Shown here one piece after another: positions 1 to 10,308 of a DNA stretch of 64,000 nt. The DNA is taken from the NCBI RefSeq assembly GCF_000213055.1, contig NZ_CM001165.1, positions 3,087,945 through 3,151,944 on the forward strand, in the 5' to 3' direction. A program made the position numbers and the translations under genes. The stretch comes from Streptomyces sp. Tu6071. GTDB lineage: Bacteria; Actinomycetota; Actinomycetes; Streptomycetales; Streptomycetaceae. The notes under the pieces were generated by a model, which saw only the letters and a program-made list of their open reading frames with translations, ran no database searches and had not been told where the DNA came from. Position 1 is the stretch's first letter. Every line of letters starts with the position of its first letter.

Positions 1-1494
1 GAAGCGGATGACCTTCGCGGTGCGCCTGCCGAGCAGGATGTCGATGATCTGGCCCGTGCCGAAGCTCTGCCCGCGCTCGCGGCGCAGGCGGATCACGGTG
101 GACAGGGCCTTCTGCGCGGGCACGGTGCCGTCGAAGGCGTCGGGGCTGCCGTGGAGGCAGTTGTCGCAGTTCCCGCACTTCTCGCCGGTCTGCTCCTGCC
201 CGAAGTAGGCGAGGAGCTGGGCGCGCCGGCAGTCCACCGTCTCGCAGAGCGCGAGCATCGCGTCGAGGTGCGCGCCCGCGCGGCGGCGGAACGCCTCGTC
301 GCCCTCGCCGCCCTGGAGCATCTTGCGCTGCTGTACGACGTCCTGGATGCCGTACGCGAGCCACGCCGTCGACGGCTGCCCGTCGCGGCCCGCGCGGCCC
401 GTCTCCTGGTAGTAGCCCTCGACCGACTTCGGCAGGTCCAGGTGGGCCACGAAGCGGACGTCGGGCTTGTCGATCCCCATGCCGAAGGCGATCGTCGCGA
501 CGACGACGAGCCCGTCCTCGCGCAGGAACCGGGACTGGTGCAGCGCGCGCGTCCGGCCGTCGAGCCCCGCGTGGTACGGGACGGCCTTGACGCCGTTGTC
601 GTTGAGGAAGGCCGCGACGCGCTCGACGCTGTTGCGCGAGAGGCAGTACACGATGCCCGCGTCCCCCGGGTGCTCCTCGGTGAGGAAGCGGAGGAGCTGG
701 CGGTTCGGGTTGTCCTTCGCCACGATCCGGTACTGGATGTTCGGGCGGTCGAAGCTCGCCTCGAAGTGCTTGGCCCCGTCCATGCCGAGCCGCTCGGTGA
801 TCTCCTTGTGCGTCGCCCGCGTCGCCGTCGCCGTCAGCGCGATGCGCGGCACGTCGGGCCAGCGCTCGCCGAGCACCGACAGGTTCAGGTAGTCCGGGCG
901 GAAGTCGTGGCCCCACTGGGCGACGCAGTGCGCCTCGTCGATGGCGAAGAGGGAGACGGTGCCGCGCGCGAGGAGGTCGAGCGTCGCGGGGACGCGGAGG
1001 CGCTCGGGGGCGAGGTAGAGGAGGTCCAGCTCGCCCGCGAGGAACTCCGCCTCGACGGTGCGGCGCTCGTCGAGGTCGAGCGTGGAGTTGATGAAGCCCG
1101 CGCGGACGCCGAGCGCGCGCAGCGCGTCCACCTGGTCCTGCATGAGCGCGATGAGCGGGGAGACCACGACGCCCGTGCCGGGGCGGGCCAGGGCCGGGAT
1201 CTGGTAGCAGAGGGACTTGCCACCGCCGGTCGGCATGAGGACGACCGCGTCGCCGCCGGAGACGACCTGTTCGATGATCGCCTGCTGCTCGCCGCGGAAG
1301 GAGTCGTACCCGAAGACGCGCTTGAGGATCTCGGCGGGCTCCCCCTGCGCCTCGCGCGCGGCGCCGCCGGAGGGGCGCGCGGCCGGGACCGCGTCCTCCT
1401 CGAAGCTCTCCGGGGCGTTGTCCCAGCCGCCCCAGAGGTCGGGGTCGTCCGTCAAGGCGTCGTCCTGCTCGGTCACACCGTTCGCCTCGTCCAT
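1..1494 (-). CDS. recQ: ATP-dependent DNA helicase RecQ (5' part; cut by the window edge)
   Basis: 3'-5' superfamily 2 DNA helicase used in recombinational repair. Only the N-terminal ~498 codons are inside; the frame is still open at base 1. Visible in order: Walker A PTGGGKS, DEAH-type box ([15 protein letters not shown]), LTATATRAT (motif III), motif [12 protein letters not shown], and a RecQ zinc-binding region with four Cys (C-ETVD-C ... KCGNCDNC). The start is taken as the ATG at 1494, which has GGGGA about 8 nt upstream; in-frame ATGs at 1539 and 1557 have no better ribosome site. The gene is co-directional with the nuo operon but separated from nuoN by about 160-220 bp holding hairpins, so it is probably a separate unit. 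Family identity is certain; the exact start is not. Confidence 0.93.
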   Translation of the reverse strand, partial: MDEANGVTEQDDALTDDPDLWGGWDNAPESFEEDAVPAARPSGGAAREAQGEPAEILKRVFGYDSFRGEQQAIIEQVVSGGDAVVLMPTGGGKSLCYQIPALARPGTGVVVSPLIALMQDQVDALRALGVRAGFINSTLDLDERRTVEAEFLAGELDLLYLAPERLRVPATLDLLARGTVSLFAIDEAHCVAQWGHDFRPDYLNLSVLGERWPDVPRIALTATATRATHKEITERLGMDGAKHFEASFDRPNIQYRIVAKDNPNRQLLRFLTEEHPGDAGIVYCLSRNSVERVAAFLNDNGVKAVPYHAGLDGRTRALHQSRFLREDGLVVVATIAFGMGIDKPDVRFVAHLDLPKSVEGYYQETGRAGRDGQPSTAWLAYGIQDVVQQRKMLQGGEGDEAFRRRAGAHLDAMLALCETVDCRRAQLLAYFGQEQTGEKCGNCDNCLHGSPDAFDGTVPAQKALSTVIRLRRERGQSFGTGQIIDILLGRRTAKVIRF

Positions 1495-1602
1495 CGCTCG
1501 TGTCCCCGTCGTGCCGTCCGTACCTGTCCCAGCAACCATAGGCAGATCGGCCGACATGGTGCGGAGAGTTATCCACAGGTGACTCTTCGCGGTAGGACAA
1601 AC

Positions 1603-1650
1603 GGGTCCGGGGCTGCGCCCCGGACCCGCCTCGTGGGGCTTCGCCCCCAC
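1603..1650. terminator. Paired hairpins downstream of nuoN
   Basis: A perfect 11-bp stem (GGGTCCGGGGC / GCCCCGGACCC) with a 3-nt loop at 1603-1627 is followed by a second G/C stem at 1633-1650 (GTGGGG...CCCCAC around a TTCG-type loop). They lie just past the nuoN stop and before recQ, so they probably end the nuo transcript. No U-tract follows, as is usual in Streptomyces. Confidence 0.6.
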
Positions 1651-1664
1651 ACCCAGCTCCTCAA

Positions 1665-1704
1665 TCTCCCCCAGCCTTCGGCCGGGAGGTGCCCCCAGAG
1701 GGGC
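1665..1704. repeat. Dispersed Streptomyces-type intergenic repeat element
   Basis: This short stretch contains CCCCCAGCCTTCGGCCGGG followed by AGGTGCCCCCA. I recognise this string as one that recurs in intergenic regions of many Streptomyces genomes. It lies beside the nuoN stop and can fold around GCC-TTC-GGC. Recognition is from memory and not from a search. Confidence 0.45.
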
Positions 1705-1715
1705 TGAATCCGTTG

Positions 1716-3380
1716 TCACCTCACAAATACGCCCGCCGACCCCGCCAGGTCCAGGAAGTACTGCGGCGCCACCCCCAGCACCACCGTCACCACGACGCCC
1801 AGCGCGATCGCCGTCGTCGTCAGCACCGAGGGGACCGCGACCGCCGGGCCGTCCGCCTTCGGCTCGCTGAAGAACATCAGGACGATGACGCGGATGTAGA
1901 AGAACGCCGCGATCGCCGAGGAGAGCACGCCGACGATCACCAGCGGGATCGCGCCGCCCTCGGCCGCCGCCTTGAACACCGCGAACTTGCCGGCGAAGCC
2001 GCTGGTCAGCGGGATGCCCGCGAAGGCGAGGAGGAAGATCCCGAAGACCGCGGCCACGAGCGGGGACCTGCGGCCGAGGCCCGCCCACTTCGACAGGTGC
2101 GTGGCCTCGCCGCCCGCGTCCCGCACCAGCGTGACCACGGCGAAGGCGCCGATCGTCACGAAGGAGTAGCCGCCCAGGTAGAAGAGGACGGAGGAGACGC
2201 CGTCAGGGTTCGTCGCGATGACGCCCGCGAGGATGAAGCCCGCGTGCGCGATGGACGAGTACGCGAGGAGCCGCTTGATGTCGGTCTGCGTGATCGCGAT
2301 GATCGCGCCGCCCAGCATCGTGACGATCGCGACGCCCCACATCACCGGGCGCCAGTCCCAGCGCAGGCCCGGCAGGACCACGTACAGGAGCCGGAGCAGG
2401 GCCCCGAAGGCCGCGACCTTCGTCGCCGCCGCCATGAACCCGGTGACCGGGGTCGGGGCGCCCTGGTAGACGTCCGGGGTCCACATGTGGAAGGGGACGG
2501 CGCCGACCTTGAAGAGCAGGCCCATCACGATGAGCGCGCCGCCGATGAGGAGCAGCGCGTCGTTGCCCATCGTGTCGGCGAGCGCCGGGTTGATGGAGGT
2601 GAGGTCGCCCTCGACGACGCGCGCGATGACCCCGTACGACATCGAGCCCGCGTACCCGTACAGGAGCGCGATGCCGAAGAGGAGGAACGCGGAGGAGAAG
2701 GCGCCGAGGAGGAAGTACTTGACCGCCGCCTCCTGCGAGAGCAGCCGCTTGCGGCGCGCGAGGGCGCACAGCAGGTAGAGCGGCAGCGACAGGACCTCCA
2801 GGGCCACGAAGAGGGTCAGGAGGTCGTTCGCGGCCGGGAAGACGAGCATCCCGGCGAGCGCGAAGAGGGAGAGCGGGAAGACCTCCGTCGTCGTGAACCC
2901 GGCCTTCACAGCGGCCTGTTCGGACTCAGAGCCGGGTACGGCGGCGGGCTGGGCCGCGAAGGAGTCGACGGGCCTGCCGTGCGTCTCCGGGTCGAGCTTG
3001 TGCTCGGCGAAGGTGAAGACGGCGACGAGCCCGACGAGCAGGATCGTGCCCTGGAGGAAGAGCGCCGGCCCGTCGACGGCGAGCGCGCCCATCGCCGCGA
3101 TGTGCGCCTTGGTCGTCCCGTACCCCTGCGCCGCGAGGACGACGACGGCGGCGAAGGCTCCCGCCAATGCCAGTACGGAGAGCAGGAGTTGGGTCGTGCG
3201 CCGGGCGCGGCGCGGGACGAACGCCTCGACGAGGATGCCGAGGATCGCCGCGCCGAGCACGACGAGCACGGGTGAGATCTGCGCGTACTCGATGTGCGGC
3301 GTGCTGATCTTGTCGATCGGCCCTGCCGCGCTCGTCCACGCTCCGGTTGTCCACAGGCTGTGGACGGCCGTGGCTGTCAT
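1716..3380 (-). CDS. nuoN: NADH-quinone oxidoreductase subunit N
   Basis: Antiporter-like proton-pumping subunit in the membrane arm of complex I. 554 aa with many hydrophobic helices. The conserved core includes [19 protein letters not shown], then [21 protein letters not shown] and [16 protein letters not shown], all typical of actinobacterial NuoN. The ATG at 3380 overlaps the nuoM stop by 4 bp (ATGA type), consistent with translational coupling. It is the last gene of the 14-gene operon; hairpins follow its stop. Length is normal for the family. Confidence 0.97.
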   Translation of the reverse strand: MTATAVHSLWTTGAWTSAAGPIDKISTPHIEYAQISPVLVVLGAAILGILVEAFVPRRARRTTQLLLSVLALAGAFAAVVVLAAQGYGTTKAHIAAMGALAVDGPALFLQGTILLVGLVAVFTFAEHKLDPETHGRPVDSFAAQPAAVPGSESEQAAVKAGFTTTEVFPLSLFALAGMLVFPAANDLLTLFVALEVLSLPLYLLCALARRKRLLSQEAAVKYFLLGAFSSAFLLFGIALLYGYAGSMSYGVIARVVEGDLTSINPALADTMGNDALLLIGGALIVMGLLFKVGAVPFHMWTPDVYQGAPTPVTGFMAAATKVAAFGALLRLLYVVLPGLRWDWRPVMWGVAIVTMLGGAIIAITQTDIKRLLAYSSIAHAGFILAGVIATNPDGVSSVLFYLGGYSFVTIGAFAVVTLVRDAGGEATHLSKWAGLGRRSPLVAAVFGIFLLAFAGIPLTSGFAGKFAVFKAAAEGGAIPLVIVGVLSSAIAAFFYIRVIVLMFFSEPKADGPAVAVPSVLTTTAIALGVVVTVVLGVAPQYFLDLAGSAGVFVR

Positions 3381-4948
3381 TTCCCTGCCTCCACGTGCGG
3401 TTGCGGGTCCTTCTCGTGTACGTCGGACATCGTCTGCTTGACCGCCGGGTTGATCACGTCGGTGACCGGCTTCGGGTAGACGCCGAGGACGACGAGCAGC
3501 ACGATCAGCGGTACGGCGACGACGAGTTCACGGGCGCGCAGGTCGCCCATCGCGGAGACCTCGGGCTTGACCGGGCCCGTCATCGTGCGCTGGTAGAGCA
3601 CGAGGACGTACAGCGCGGCGAGGACGATGCCGACCGTCGCGACGATGCCGAGCGCCTTGTGGCGTTCGAAGGTGCCGACGAGGACGAGGAACTCGCTGAC
3701 GAACGGGGCGAGTCCGGGCAGCGAGAGCGTCGCGAGCCCGCCGATGAGGAACGTCCCCGCGAGGACCGGGGCGACCTTCTGCACTCCCCCGTAGTCGGCG
3801 ATGAGCCGCGAACCGCGCCGCGAGATGAGGAACCCGGCGACGAGCATCAACGCGGCTGTCGAAATACCGTGGTTGACCATGTAGAGCGTCGCGCCGGACT
3901 GGCCCTGCGAGGTCATCGCGAAGATGCCCAGGATGATGAAGCCGAAGTGCGACAGCGAGGCGTACGCGATGAGGCGCTTGATGTCGCGCTGGCCGACCGC
4001 GAGCAGCGCCCCGTACAGGATGCTGATGACGGCCAGGACGAGGATCACGGGCGTCGCCCACTTGCTGGCCTCGGGGAAGAGCTGGAGGCAGAAGCGGAGC
4101 ATCGCGAAGGTGCCGACCTTGTCGACCACCGCCGTGATGAGGACGGCGACCGGCGTGGACGCCTCGCCCATCGCGTTCGGCAGCCACGTGTGGACGGGCC
4201 ACAGCGGGGCCTTGACCGCGAAGGCGAAGAAGAAGCCGAGGAAGAGCCACCGCTCCGTCGAGGTCGCCATCGAGAGCGAGCCGTCCGCGCGCGCGTCCAG
4301 GATCCCGGTGAGCGAGAACGTGTGCGTGACGGTGTAGAGGCCGATCACCGCGGCGAGCATGACGAGGCCGCCCGCGAGGTTGTACAGGAGAAACTTCACC
4401 GCCGCGTAGGAGCGTTGGGTCGCCTCCTCCTGCGCGTCGCGACCGCTCGCGCGGTCCCCGAAGCCCCCGATGAGGAAGTACATCGGGATGAGCATCGCTT
4501 CGAAGAAGAGGTAGAAGAGGAAGACGTCGGTGGCCTCGAAGGAGAGCACCACCATCGCCTCGACGAGGAGGATCAGCGCGAAGAAGCCCTGAGTGGGGCG
4601 CCAGCGGCGGCTGTTGGTCTCCAGGCCGTCCGGCTCGTGCCAGCCGGCGAGCATGACGAACGGGATGAGCAGCGCGGTGAGCGCGATCAGGACCGTGCCG
4701 ATGCCGTCGACGCCGAGTTCGTAGCGGACCCCGAAGTCGGCGATCCAGGCGTGGGACTCGGTGAGCTGGTACCGGCCGCCGTCCGGGTCGAAGCGGACGA
4801 GCACGGCGATCGCGAGGGCGAGTGTGGCGAGCGAGAAGAGCAGCGCGAGCCACTTCGCCGCCGTGCGCCGGGCGGCCGGGACCGCGGCGGTGAGCACGGC
4901 GCCCACCGCGGGGACGGCGGCCGTCATGGTCAGCAGGGGGAAGGACAT
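3377..4948 (-). CDS. nuoM: NADH-quinone oxidoreductase subunit M
   Basis: Membrane-arm, antiporter-like proton-translocating subunit of complex I. 523 aa and polytopic. The signature stretch runs WPVHTWLPNAMGEASTPVAV, then LITAVVDKVGTFAMLRFCLQ, and later GQRDIKRLIAYASLSHFGF, with conserved Lys/Glu/His positions of the family. The start is the ATG at 4948, one base after the nuoL stop, so the two genes are tightly coupled. The C-terminus overlaps nuoN by 4 bp. Nothing is atypical. Confidence 0.97.
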   Translation of the reverse strand: MSFPLLTMTAAVPAVGAVLTAAVPAARRTAAKWLALLFSLATLALAIAVLVRFDPDGGRYQLTESHAWIADFGVRYELGVDGIGTVLIALTALLIPFVMLAGWHEPDGLETNSRRWRPTQGFFALILLVEAMVVLSFEATDVFLFYLFFEAMLIPMYFLIGGFGDRASGRDAQEEATQRSYAAVKFLLYNLAGGLVMLAAVIGLYTVTHTFSLTGILDARADGSLSMATSTERWLFLGFFFAFAVKAPLWPVHTWLPNAMGEASTPVAVLITAVVDKVGTFAMLRFCLQLFPEASKWATPVILVLAVISILYGALLAVGQRDIKRLIAYASLSHFGFIILGIFAMTSQGQSGATLYMVNHGISTAALMLVAGFLISRRGSRLIADYGGVQKVAPVLAGTFLIGGLATLSLPGLAPFVSEFLVLVGTFERHKALGIVATVGIVLAALYVLVLYQRTMTGPVKPEVSAMGDLRARELVVAVPLIVLLVVLGVYPKPVTDVINPAVKQTMSDVHEKDPQPHVEAGK

Positions 4949-4949
4949 G

Positions 4950-6851
4950 TCACACCGCCCTCATGAGTAGGGTCGCGGCGATCAGCACCGCCGTACCTCC
5001 GAACATCGAGAACGCGTAACTGCGGACCTTGCCGTTCTGCACCCGGCGCAGCCTGCCCGAGAGCCCGCCGAAGGCGGCGGCGGTGCCGTTGACGACCCCG
5101 TCCACGAGGGAGTGGTCGACGTAGACGAGCGAGCGGGTGAGGTGCTCGCCGCCCGAGACGAGGACGACGTGGTTGAAGTCGTCCTGGAGCAGGTCGCGGC
5201 GGGCCGCCCGGGTGAGGAGCGAGCCGCGCGGCACGGCGGCGGGGACCGGGCGCCTGCCGTACTGGAGCCAGGCGACGCCGACGCCGACGAGGAGCAGGAC
5301 GATCGTGGCCGCCGTGACCGTGGTCGCGGAGACGGGCGAGTCGCCGTGGCTGTGGTGCGTGACCGGTTCGAGCCAGTGCAGGAAGCGGTCGCCGACACCG
5401 AAGATGCCGCCCGCGAAGACCGAGCCGAAGGCGAGGACGATCATCGGGATCGTCATGGACTTCGGGGACTCGTGCGGGTGGGGCAACGCGCCGTTCTCGT
5501 CGGGCTTCCAGCGCTTCTCGCCGAAGAAGGTCATGAGCATCACGCGCGTCATGTAGTACGCGGTGATCGCGGCGCCGAGCAGGGTCACGGCGCCGAGGAT
5601 CCAGCCCTCGGTGCCGCCCTTCGCGAACGCCGCCTCGATGATCTTGTCCTTCGAGAAGAAGCCGGACAGGCCGGGGAAGCCGATGATCGCGAGGTAGCCG
5701 AGGCCGAAGGTCACGAAGGTGACCGGCATCTTCCGCCAGAGCCCGCCGTAGTGGCGCATGTTGACCTCGTCGTTCATGCCGTGCATGACCGACCCGGCGC
5801 CGAGGAAGAGCCCGGCCTTGAAGAAGCCGTGCGTCACGAGGTGCATGATCGCGAAGACGTAGCCGATCGGGCCGAGCCCGGCGGCGAGGACCATGTACCC
5901 GATCTGCGACATCGTCGAGCCCGCGAGGGCCTTCTTGATGTCGTCCTTCGCGCAACCGACGATCGCCCCGAACAGGAGCGTGACGGCGCCGACGATCACG
6001 ACGACGAGCTGCGCGTCCGGTGCCGCGTCGAAGATGTTCGCCGAGCGCACGATGAGGTACACGCCCGCGGTCACCATCGTCGCCGCGTGGATGAGCGCGG
6101 AGACCGGGGTCGGGCCCTCCATCGCGTCGCCCAGCCAGGACTGGAGCGGCACCTGGGCCGACTTGCCGCAGGCGGCGAGGAGCAGCATGAGCGCGATGCC
6201 GTTGAGCGTCCCCTGGCCGACCCCGGAGTCCCCGGCCTTCGAGAAGACCTCGTCGAAGGAGAAGCCGCCGAAGGTCGTGAACATCAGCATGATGGCGACG
6301 GAGAGGCCGATGTCGCCGACGCGGTTGACGAGGAAGGCTTTCTTCGCCGCCGTCGCCGCGCTCGGCCGGTCCTGCCAGAAGCCGATGAGCAGGTACGAGG
6401 CGAGCCCCACGCCCTCCCAGCCCGCGTACAGAAGAAGGTAGTTGTCCGCGAGGACGAGCAGGAGCATCGCCGCGAGGAACAGGTTGAGGTAGCCGAAGAA
6501 GCGGCGGCGGCGCGGGTCGTGCGCCATGTAGCCGATCGAGTAGACGTGGATGAGCGTGCCCACGCCGGTGATCAGGAGCACGAAGGTCATCGACAACTGG
6601 TCGAGACCGAAGGCCACGTCCGCCTGGAACCTCTCCACCGGCACCCATGTGAACAGGTGTTGGTGCAGGCCCCGTTGCTCGGCGTCCTTGCCGAGCATGT
6701 CGACGAAGAGGACGGCGCCGATCACGAAGGAGGCGAGGGCCAGGGCCGTGCCGAGCAGGTGCCCGGCCCGGTCGAGGAGACGGCCGCCGCACAGCAGCAC
6801 GACCGCTCCGAGCAAGGGCGCCGCGATGAGCAGCGCGATCAGGTTGTTCAC
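4950..6851 (-). CDS. nuoL: NADH-quinone oxidoreductase subunit L
   Basis: Largest antiporter-like subunit of the complex I membrane arm; it carries the long lateral helix at the C-terminus. 633 aa. Typical motifs are [38 protein letters not shown] with [10 protein letters not shown], and [19 protein letters not shown] place the start at the GTG at 6851, because GAGGGG lies 9 nt upstream; an in-frame TTG at 6857 is only 3 nt from that ribosome site. There are 13 bp between it and the nuoK stop. Confidence 0.96.
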   Translation of the reverse strand: MNNLIALLIAAPLLGAVVLLCGGRLLDRAGHLLGTALALASFVIGAVLFVDMLGKDAEQRGLHQHLFTWVPVERFQADVAFGLDQLSMTFVLLITGVGTLIHVYSIGYMAHDPRRRRFFGYLNLFLAAMLLLVLADNYLLLYAGWEGVGLASYLLIGFWQDRPSAATAAKKAFLVNRVGDIGLSVAIMLMFTTFGGFSFDEVFSKAGDSGVGQGTLNGIALMLLLAACGKSAQVPLQSWLGDAMEGPTPVSALIHAATMVTAGVYLIVRSANIFDAAPDAQLVVVIVGAVTLLFGAIVGCAKDDIKKALAGSTMSQIGYMVLAAGLGPIGYVFAIMHLVTHGFFKAGLFLGAGSVMHGMNDEVNMRHYGGLWRKMPVTFVTFGLGYLAIIGFPGLSGFFSKDKIIEAAFAKGGTEGWILGAVTLLGAAITAYYMTRVMLMTFFGEKRWKPDENGALPHPHESPKSMTIPMIVLAFGSVFAGGIFGVGDRFLHWLEPVTHHSHGDSPVSATTVTAATIVLLLVGVGVAWLQYGRRPVPAAVPRGSLLTRAARRDLLQDDFNHVVLVSGGEHLTRSLVYVDHSLVDGVVNGTAAAFGGLSGRLRRVQNGKVRSYAFSMFGGTAVLIAATLLMRAV

Positions 6852-6864
6852 TGTCAACGACCCC

Positions 6865-7164
6865 TCAGAGCTTCATCAGGTCGGCGTCGTCGACCGAGGC
6901 GGAGTGCCGGGCCCGGAAGACCGACACGATGATCGCGAGCCCCACCACGACCTCGGCGGCGGCGACGACCATCGTGAAGAACGCGATGATCTGCCCGTCG
7001 AGATTGCCGTGCATGCGGGAGAAGACGACGAACGCCAGGTTGCACGCGTTGAGCATCAGCTCGACGCACATGAACACGACGATCGCGTTGCGGCGGATCA
7101 GGACGCCGGTGGCGCCGATGGTGAAGAGGATCGCCGCGAGATACAGGTAGTAGACCGGGTTCAC
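6865..7164 (-). CDS. nuoK: NADH-quinone oxidoreductase subunit K
   Basis: Small three-helix membrane subunit of complex I (99 aa, the usual length). The conserved acidic residue in [14 protein letters not shown] and the [17 protein letters not shown] segment are present; both match the buried charged residues of the proton path in this family. It starts with GTG at 7164, overlapping the nuoJ stop as GTGA. Confidence 0.97.
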   Translation of the reverse strand: MNPVYYLYLAAILFTIGATGVLIRRNAIVVFMCVELMLNACNLAFVVFSRMHGNLDGQIIAFFTMVVAAAEVVVGLAIIVSVFRARHSASVDDADLMKL

Positions 7165-8075
7165 TTCGTCCGCTCCTCCTCACGCGTACCGGTACGGGCC
7201 GCGCCGCCGGAACGGGACGCGCCGCCCGGCGACGCACCCGGCCCGCCCTCGCGCCCCAGCCGCTCCGTCGAGCGCTGCTCCAGCGCCTTCAGGTCGGCCA
7301 GTGCCTCGCTCGACACGTCCCTGATCTGGCCCCGCTGCCGCAGCGTCGGGTTCACCGTCAGCTCGGACGGGGTGCCGTCGGGAAGCAGCCCGGGGACGTC
7401 CACCGCGTTGTGCCGGGCGTAGACGCCGGGCGCGGGCAGCGGCGGGAGGTGCTTGCCCTCGCGGACCCGCTTCTCGGCCATCTCGCGCTGGTTCAGCGCG
7501 CGTTCGGTGCGCTCGCGGTGCGTGAGCACCATCGCGCCGACCGTCGCGGTGATGAGCAGCGCGCCGGTGATCTCGAAGGCGAAGACGTACGTCGTGAAGA
7601 TCTCGCGCGCGAGCCCCTGCACGTTCCCGCCCGCGTTGGCGCGCCCGGTGCCCTGGAACTGGCTGACCGAGGCGTTGCCGATGCCGCCGACGAGGAGCGC
7701 GCCGAAGCCGAGGAAGCACAGCACGGCGAGCCAGCGCTGTCCCTTGATCGTCTCCTTGAGCGAGTCGGCGGCGGTGACGCCGACGAGCATCACGACGAAG
7801 AGGAAGAGCATCATGACGGCGCCGGTGTAGACGACGATCTGCACGATGCCGAGGAAATACGCGCCGTTGGCGAGGTAGAAGACCGCGAGGACGATCATCG
7901 TGCCCGCGAGGCACAGCGCGCTGTGCACGGCCTTCGGCATGAGCACCGTGCACAGGGCGCCGATGACGGCGACGACGCCGAGAATCCAGAACTGGACGGC
8001 CTCGCCGGTCGAGGTGTGGTACGCGGCCAGCGACTCCAGCTGGCCGCTCGCGACAAGCCCGTTGAGGCCGCTCAT
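7161..8075 (-). CDS. nuoJ: NADH-quinone oxidoreductase subunit J
   Basis: Membrane subunit of complex I. 304 aa: about 190 residues of membrane domain ([20 protein letters not shown] is the family hallmark) followed by a roughly 100-residue hydrophilic C-terminal tail rich in charged residues and Gly/Ala, longer than in E. coli and common in Streptomyces. The ATG at 8075 overlaps the nuoI stop as ATGA, which fixes the start. The tail probably sits on the cytoplasmic side; its function is unknown. Confidence 0.95.
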   Translation of the reverse strand: MSGLNGLVASGQLESLAAYHTSTGEAVQFWILGVVAVIGALCTVLMPKAVHSALCLAGTMIVLAVFYLANGAYFLGIVQIVVYTGAVMMLFLFVVMLVGVTAADSLKETIKGQRWLAVLCFLGFGALLVGGIGNASVSQFQGTGRANAGGNVQGLAREIFTTYVFAFEITGALLITATVGAMVLTHRERTERALNQREMAEKRVREGKHLPPLPAPGVYARHNAVDVPGLLPDGTPSELTVNPTLRQRGQIRDVSSEALADLKALEQRSTERLGREGGPGASPGGASRSGGAARTGTREEERTK

Positions 8076-8833
8076 TCCGCCGCCCCCCGGTCCATCGGGG
8101 TCGCCTCGTGCGGGGCGCCCGAGGAGACCGCCGCCGCCGTGTGCTCGACGGTGACCGGCTCCTCGTCCGTCTTCTCGCCCTTGGACGTGGCGACCTGGCG
8201 CTCGGTCCCGGGCGCGGCCTCGGTGACGAGACCCCGGTAGTAGTCGCCCTCGTCCATGCCGGGGAAGATCGCGTGCGGCGAGTCGACCATGCCCTCGGTG
8301 AGCCCGGCGAGAAGCTGGTCCTTGGTGTAGATCAGGTTCTCGCGCGTGGAGTCGGCGAGTTCGAACTCGCTCGTCATCGTGAGCGCCCGGGTCGGGCACG
8401 CCTCGATGCACAGGCCGCACAGGATGCAGCGCGCGTAGTTGATCTGGTAGACGCGGCCGTAGCGCTCGCCCGGCGAGTACCGCTCCTGCTCGGTGTTGTC
8501 GGCGCCCTCGACGTAGATCGCGTCGGCGGGACAGGCCCAGGCGCACAGCTCGCAGCCGACGCACTTCTCCAGGCCGTCCGGGTGCCGGTTGAGCTGGTGG
8601 CGGCCGTGGAACCGGGGGGCCGTGACCTTGGGCTGCTCCGGGTACTGCTCGGTGAGCCGCTTCTTGAACATGGCCTTGAAGGTCACGCCGAAGCCGGCCA
8701 CCGGGTTCTGGAAGCCCGGGGCGACCGGGTGCTCGCCGCCCGCCGGTGCCTCGCTCCGTGCGGGCTCCGCGCCCGCGCGGGGGGCGACTTCGCCGTCCCC
8801 GCCGCGGGAGAGCCGCTTCTTGCGCTCAGCCAT
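8072..8833 (-). CDS. nuoI: NADH-quinone oxidoreductase subunit I (2x[4Fe-4S])
   Basis: Peripheral-arm ferredoxin-like subunit passing electrons toward cluster N2. 253 aa with two classical cluster motifs, [12 protein letters not shown] and [12 protein letters not shown]. The N-terminal ~45 residues and the C-terminal ~60 residues are hydrophilic extensions beyond the compact E. coli form. The ATG at 8833 is preceded by AAGGAGGAG, a strong ribosome site, and overlaps the nuoH 3' end by 8 bp. A longer in-frame start at 8875 lies inside nuoH and is not needed. Confidence 0.96.
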   Translation of the reverse strand: MAERKKRLSRGGDGEVAPRAGAEPARSEAPAGGEHPVAPGFQNPVAGFGVTFKAMFKKRLTEQYPEQPKVTAPRFHGRHQLNRHPDGLEKCVGCELCAWACPADAIYVEGADNTEQERYSPGERYGRVYQINYARCILCGLCIEACPTRALTMTSEFELADSTRENLIYTKDQLLAGLTEGMVDSPHAIFPGMDEGDYYRGLVTEAAPGTERQVATSKGEKTDEEPVTVEHTAAAVSSGAPHEATPMDRGAAE

Positions 8834-10220
8834 CGGACTCCTCCTTTCCTTCGCCGTCCGTCTGCGGTCCGCCACTGCCGACCAGTTCCCGTTCCCCGCG
8901 CGGCTTCCGGCGCGGCACCGGGGGCAGGGTCTGCCCCGGCAGCGGGGGTACGGGGTAGCCGCCGGCCATCGGGTCGAAGGCGGCCCCGTCGGGCTCGGCC
9001 GGTTCGGGCTCGGGTGGTGGCGCGCCCCGGTCCCGGTACATGTCCACGAGGAAGGTCACGAGCAGGATCACGACGACGGCGGCCACGACCCACAGCAGGA
9101 TCTGCGCGTAGTCGTAGTTCTCGTTGCGCAGGACCCGCACGGTGGCGACGAGCATGAGCCACACGACCGAGACGGGGATGAGCACCTTCCAGCCGAGCTT
9201 CATGAGCTGGTCGTACCTGACGCGGGGCAGCGAGCCGCGCAGCCAGATGAAGAAGAACAACAGGAGTTGCACCTTCACGACGAGCCAGAGCAGCGGCCAC
9301 CAGCCGTGGTTGGCGCCCTCCCAGAAGGTGCTGATGGGCCAGGGCGCCCGCCAGCCGCCGAGGAAGAGCGTCGCGGCGACCGAGGAGACCGTCACCATGT
9401 TCACGTACTCGGCGAGCATGAACATCGCGAACTTGATGGACGAGTACTCGGTGTTGAAGCCGCCGACGAGGTCGCCCTCGGACTCCGGCATGTCGAAGGG
9501 CGCGCGGTTCGTCTCGCCGACCATCGTCACGATGTAGAGGAGGAAGGAGACGGGCAGCAGCACGATGTACCAGCGGCCGTTCTGCGCGTCCACGATCGCG
9601 GACGTCGACATCGACCCCGAGTAGAGGAACACCGAGGCGAAGGCGGCGCCCATCGCGATCTCGTAGGAGATCATCTGCGCGCAGGAGCGCAGCCCGCCGA
9701 GCAGCGGGTACGTGGAGCCGGACGACCAGCCCGCGAGGACGATGCCGTAGATGCCGACCGAGGCCGTCGCGAGGATGTAGAGCATCGCGATCGGGAGGTC
9801 GGTGAGCTGCATCGCGGTGCGGTGGCCGAAGACGGAGATCTCGTTGCCCGAGGGGCCGAAGGGGATGACCGCGATCGCCATGAAGGCGGGGATCGCGGCG
9901 ACGACGGGGGCGAGGATGTAGACCGCCTTGTCGGCCCGCTTGACGAGCAGGTCCTCCTTCAGCATGAGCTTCACGCCGTCCGCGAGGGACTGGAGCATGC
10001 CCCAGGGCCCCGTGCGGTTCGGGCCGATGCGCAACTGCATCCACCCGACGACCTTCCGCTCCCAGACGATCGCGAAGAGCACCGAGATCATCAGGAAGGC
10101 GAAGCAGAAGACCGCCTTGACGACCACGAGCCACCACGGGTCGGTCCCGAAGAGGCTGAGGTCCTCGGCGGCGAGCGAGGTGAGGGGTACGGAGCCCGCC
10201 GCCCCGAGCGCGGCACTCAT
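8826..10220 (-). CDS. nuoH: NADH-quinone oxidoreductase subunit H
   Basis: Membrane subunit that forms the quinone chamber with NuoB and NuoD. 464 aa. Hallmarks are [18 protein letters not shown] near the N-terminus and the charged loop [20 protein letters not shown], then FNTEYSS. The last ~70 residues form a Pro-rich hydrophilic tail after the final helix. ATG at 10220 with GAGGGGG upstream; the start overlaps a 16-codon upstream ORF (10217-10267) as ATGA. Confidence 0.96.
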   Translation of the reverse strand: MSAALGAAGSVPLTSLAAEDLSLFGTDPWWLVVVKAVFCFAFLMISVLFAIVWERKVVGWMQLRIGPNRTGPWGMLQSLADGVKLMLKEDLLVKRADKAVYILAPVVAAIPAFMAIAVIPFGPSGNEISVFGHRTAMQLTDLPIAMLYILATASVGIYGIVLAGWSSGSTYPLLGGLRSCAQMISYEIAMGAAFASVFLYSGSMSTSAIVDAQNGRWYIVLLPVSFLLYIVTMVGETNRAPFDMPESEGDLVGGFNTEYSSIKFAMFMLAEYVNMVTVSSVAATLFLGGWRAPWPISTFWEGANHGWWPLLWLVVKVQLLLFFFIWLRGSLPRVRYDQLMKLGWKVLIPVSVVWLMLVATVRVLRNENYDYAQILLWVVAAVVVILLVTFLVDMYRDRGAPPPEPEPAEPDGAAFDPMAGGYPVPPLPGQTLPPVPRRKPRGERELVGSGGPQTDGEGKEESDG

Positions 10221-10267
10221 GCCGTCACCCCCTCGTCGGCTCGCGGTACCACGGGCACCTGACTCAC
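10217..10267 (-). CDS. Possible 16-aa leader ORF coupled to nuoH
   Basis: A GTG at 10267 follows a strong GGAGGTGCGCGC ribosome site in the 88-bp gap between nuoG and nuoH. It opens a 16-codon frame ([16 protein letters not shown]) that stops at 10217, overlapping the nuoH ATG as ATGA. That overlap is the same arrangement used between true nuo genes. It could be a translational coupler that sets NuoH synthesis, or chance. There is no similarity I recognise. Confidence 0.4.
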   Translation of the reverse strand: MSQVPVVPRADEGVTA

Positions 10268-10308
10268 GCGCGCACCTCCGGTGTGCTGACAGTTCACGAA
10301 GCGGCCGG

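Noticed and set aside
151..1707. 518-codon plus-strand open frame
   Set aside because: It is the antisense shadow of recQ: the minus strand encodes full helicase motifs, while this frame is Arg/Glu/Ala-rich low-complexity sequence.
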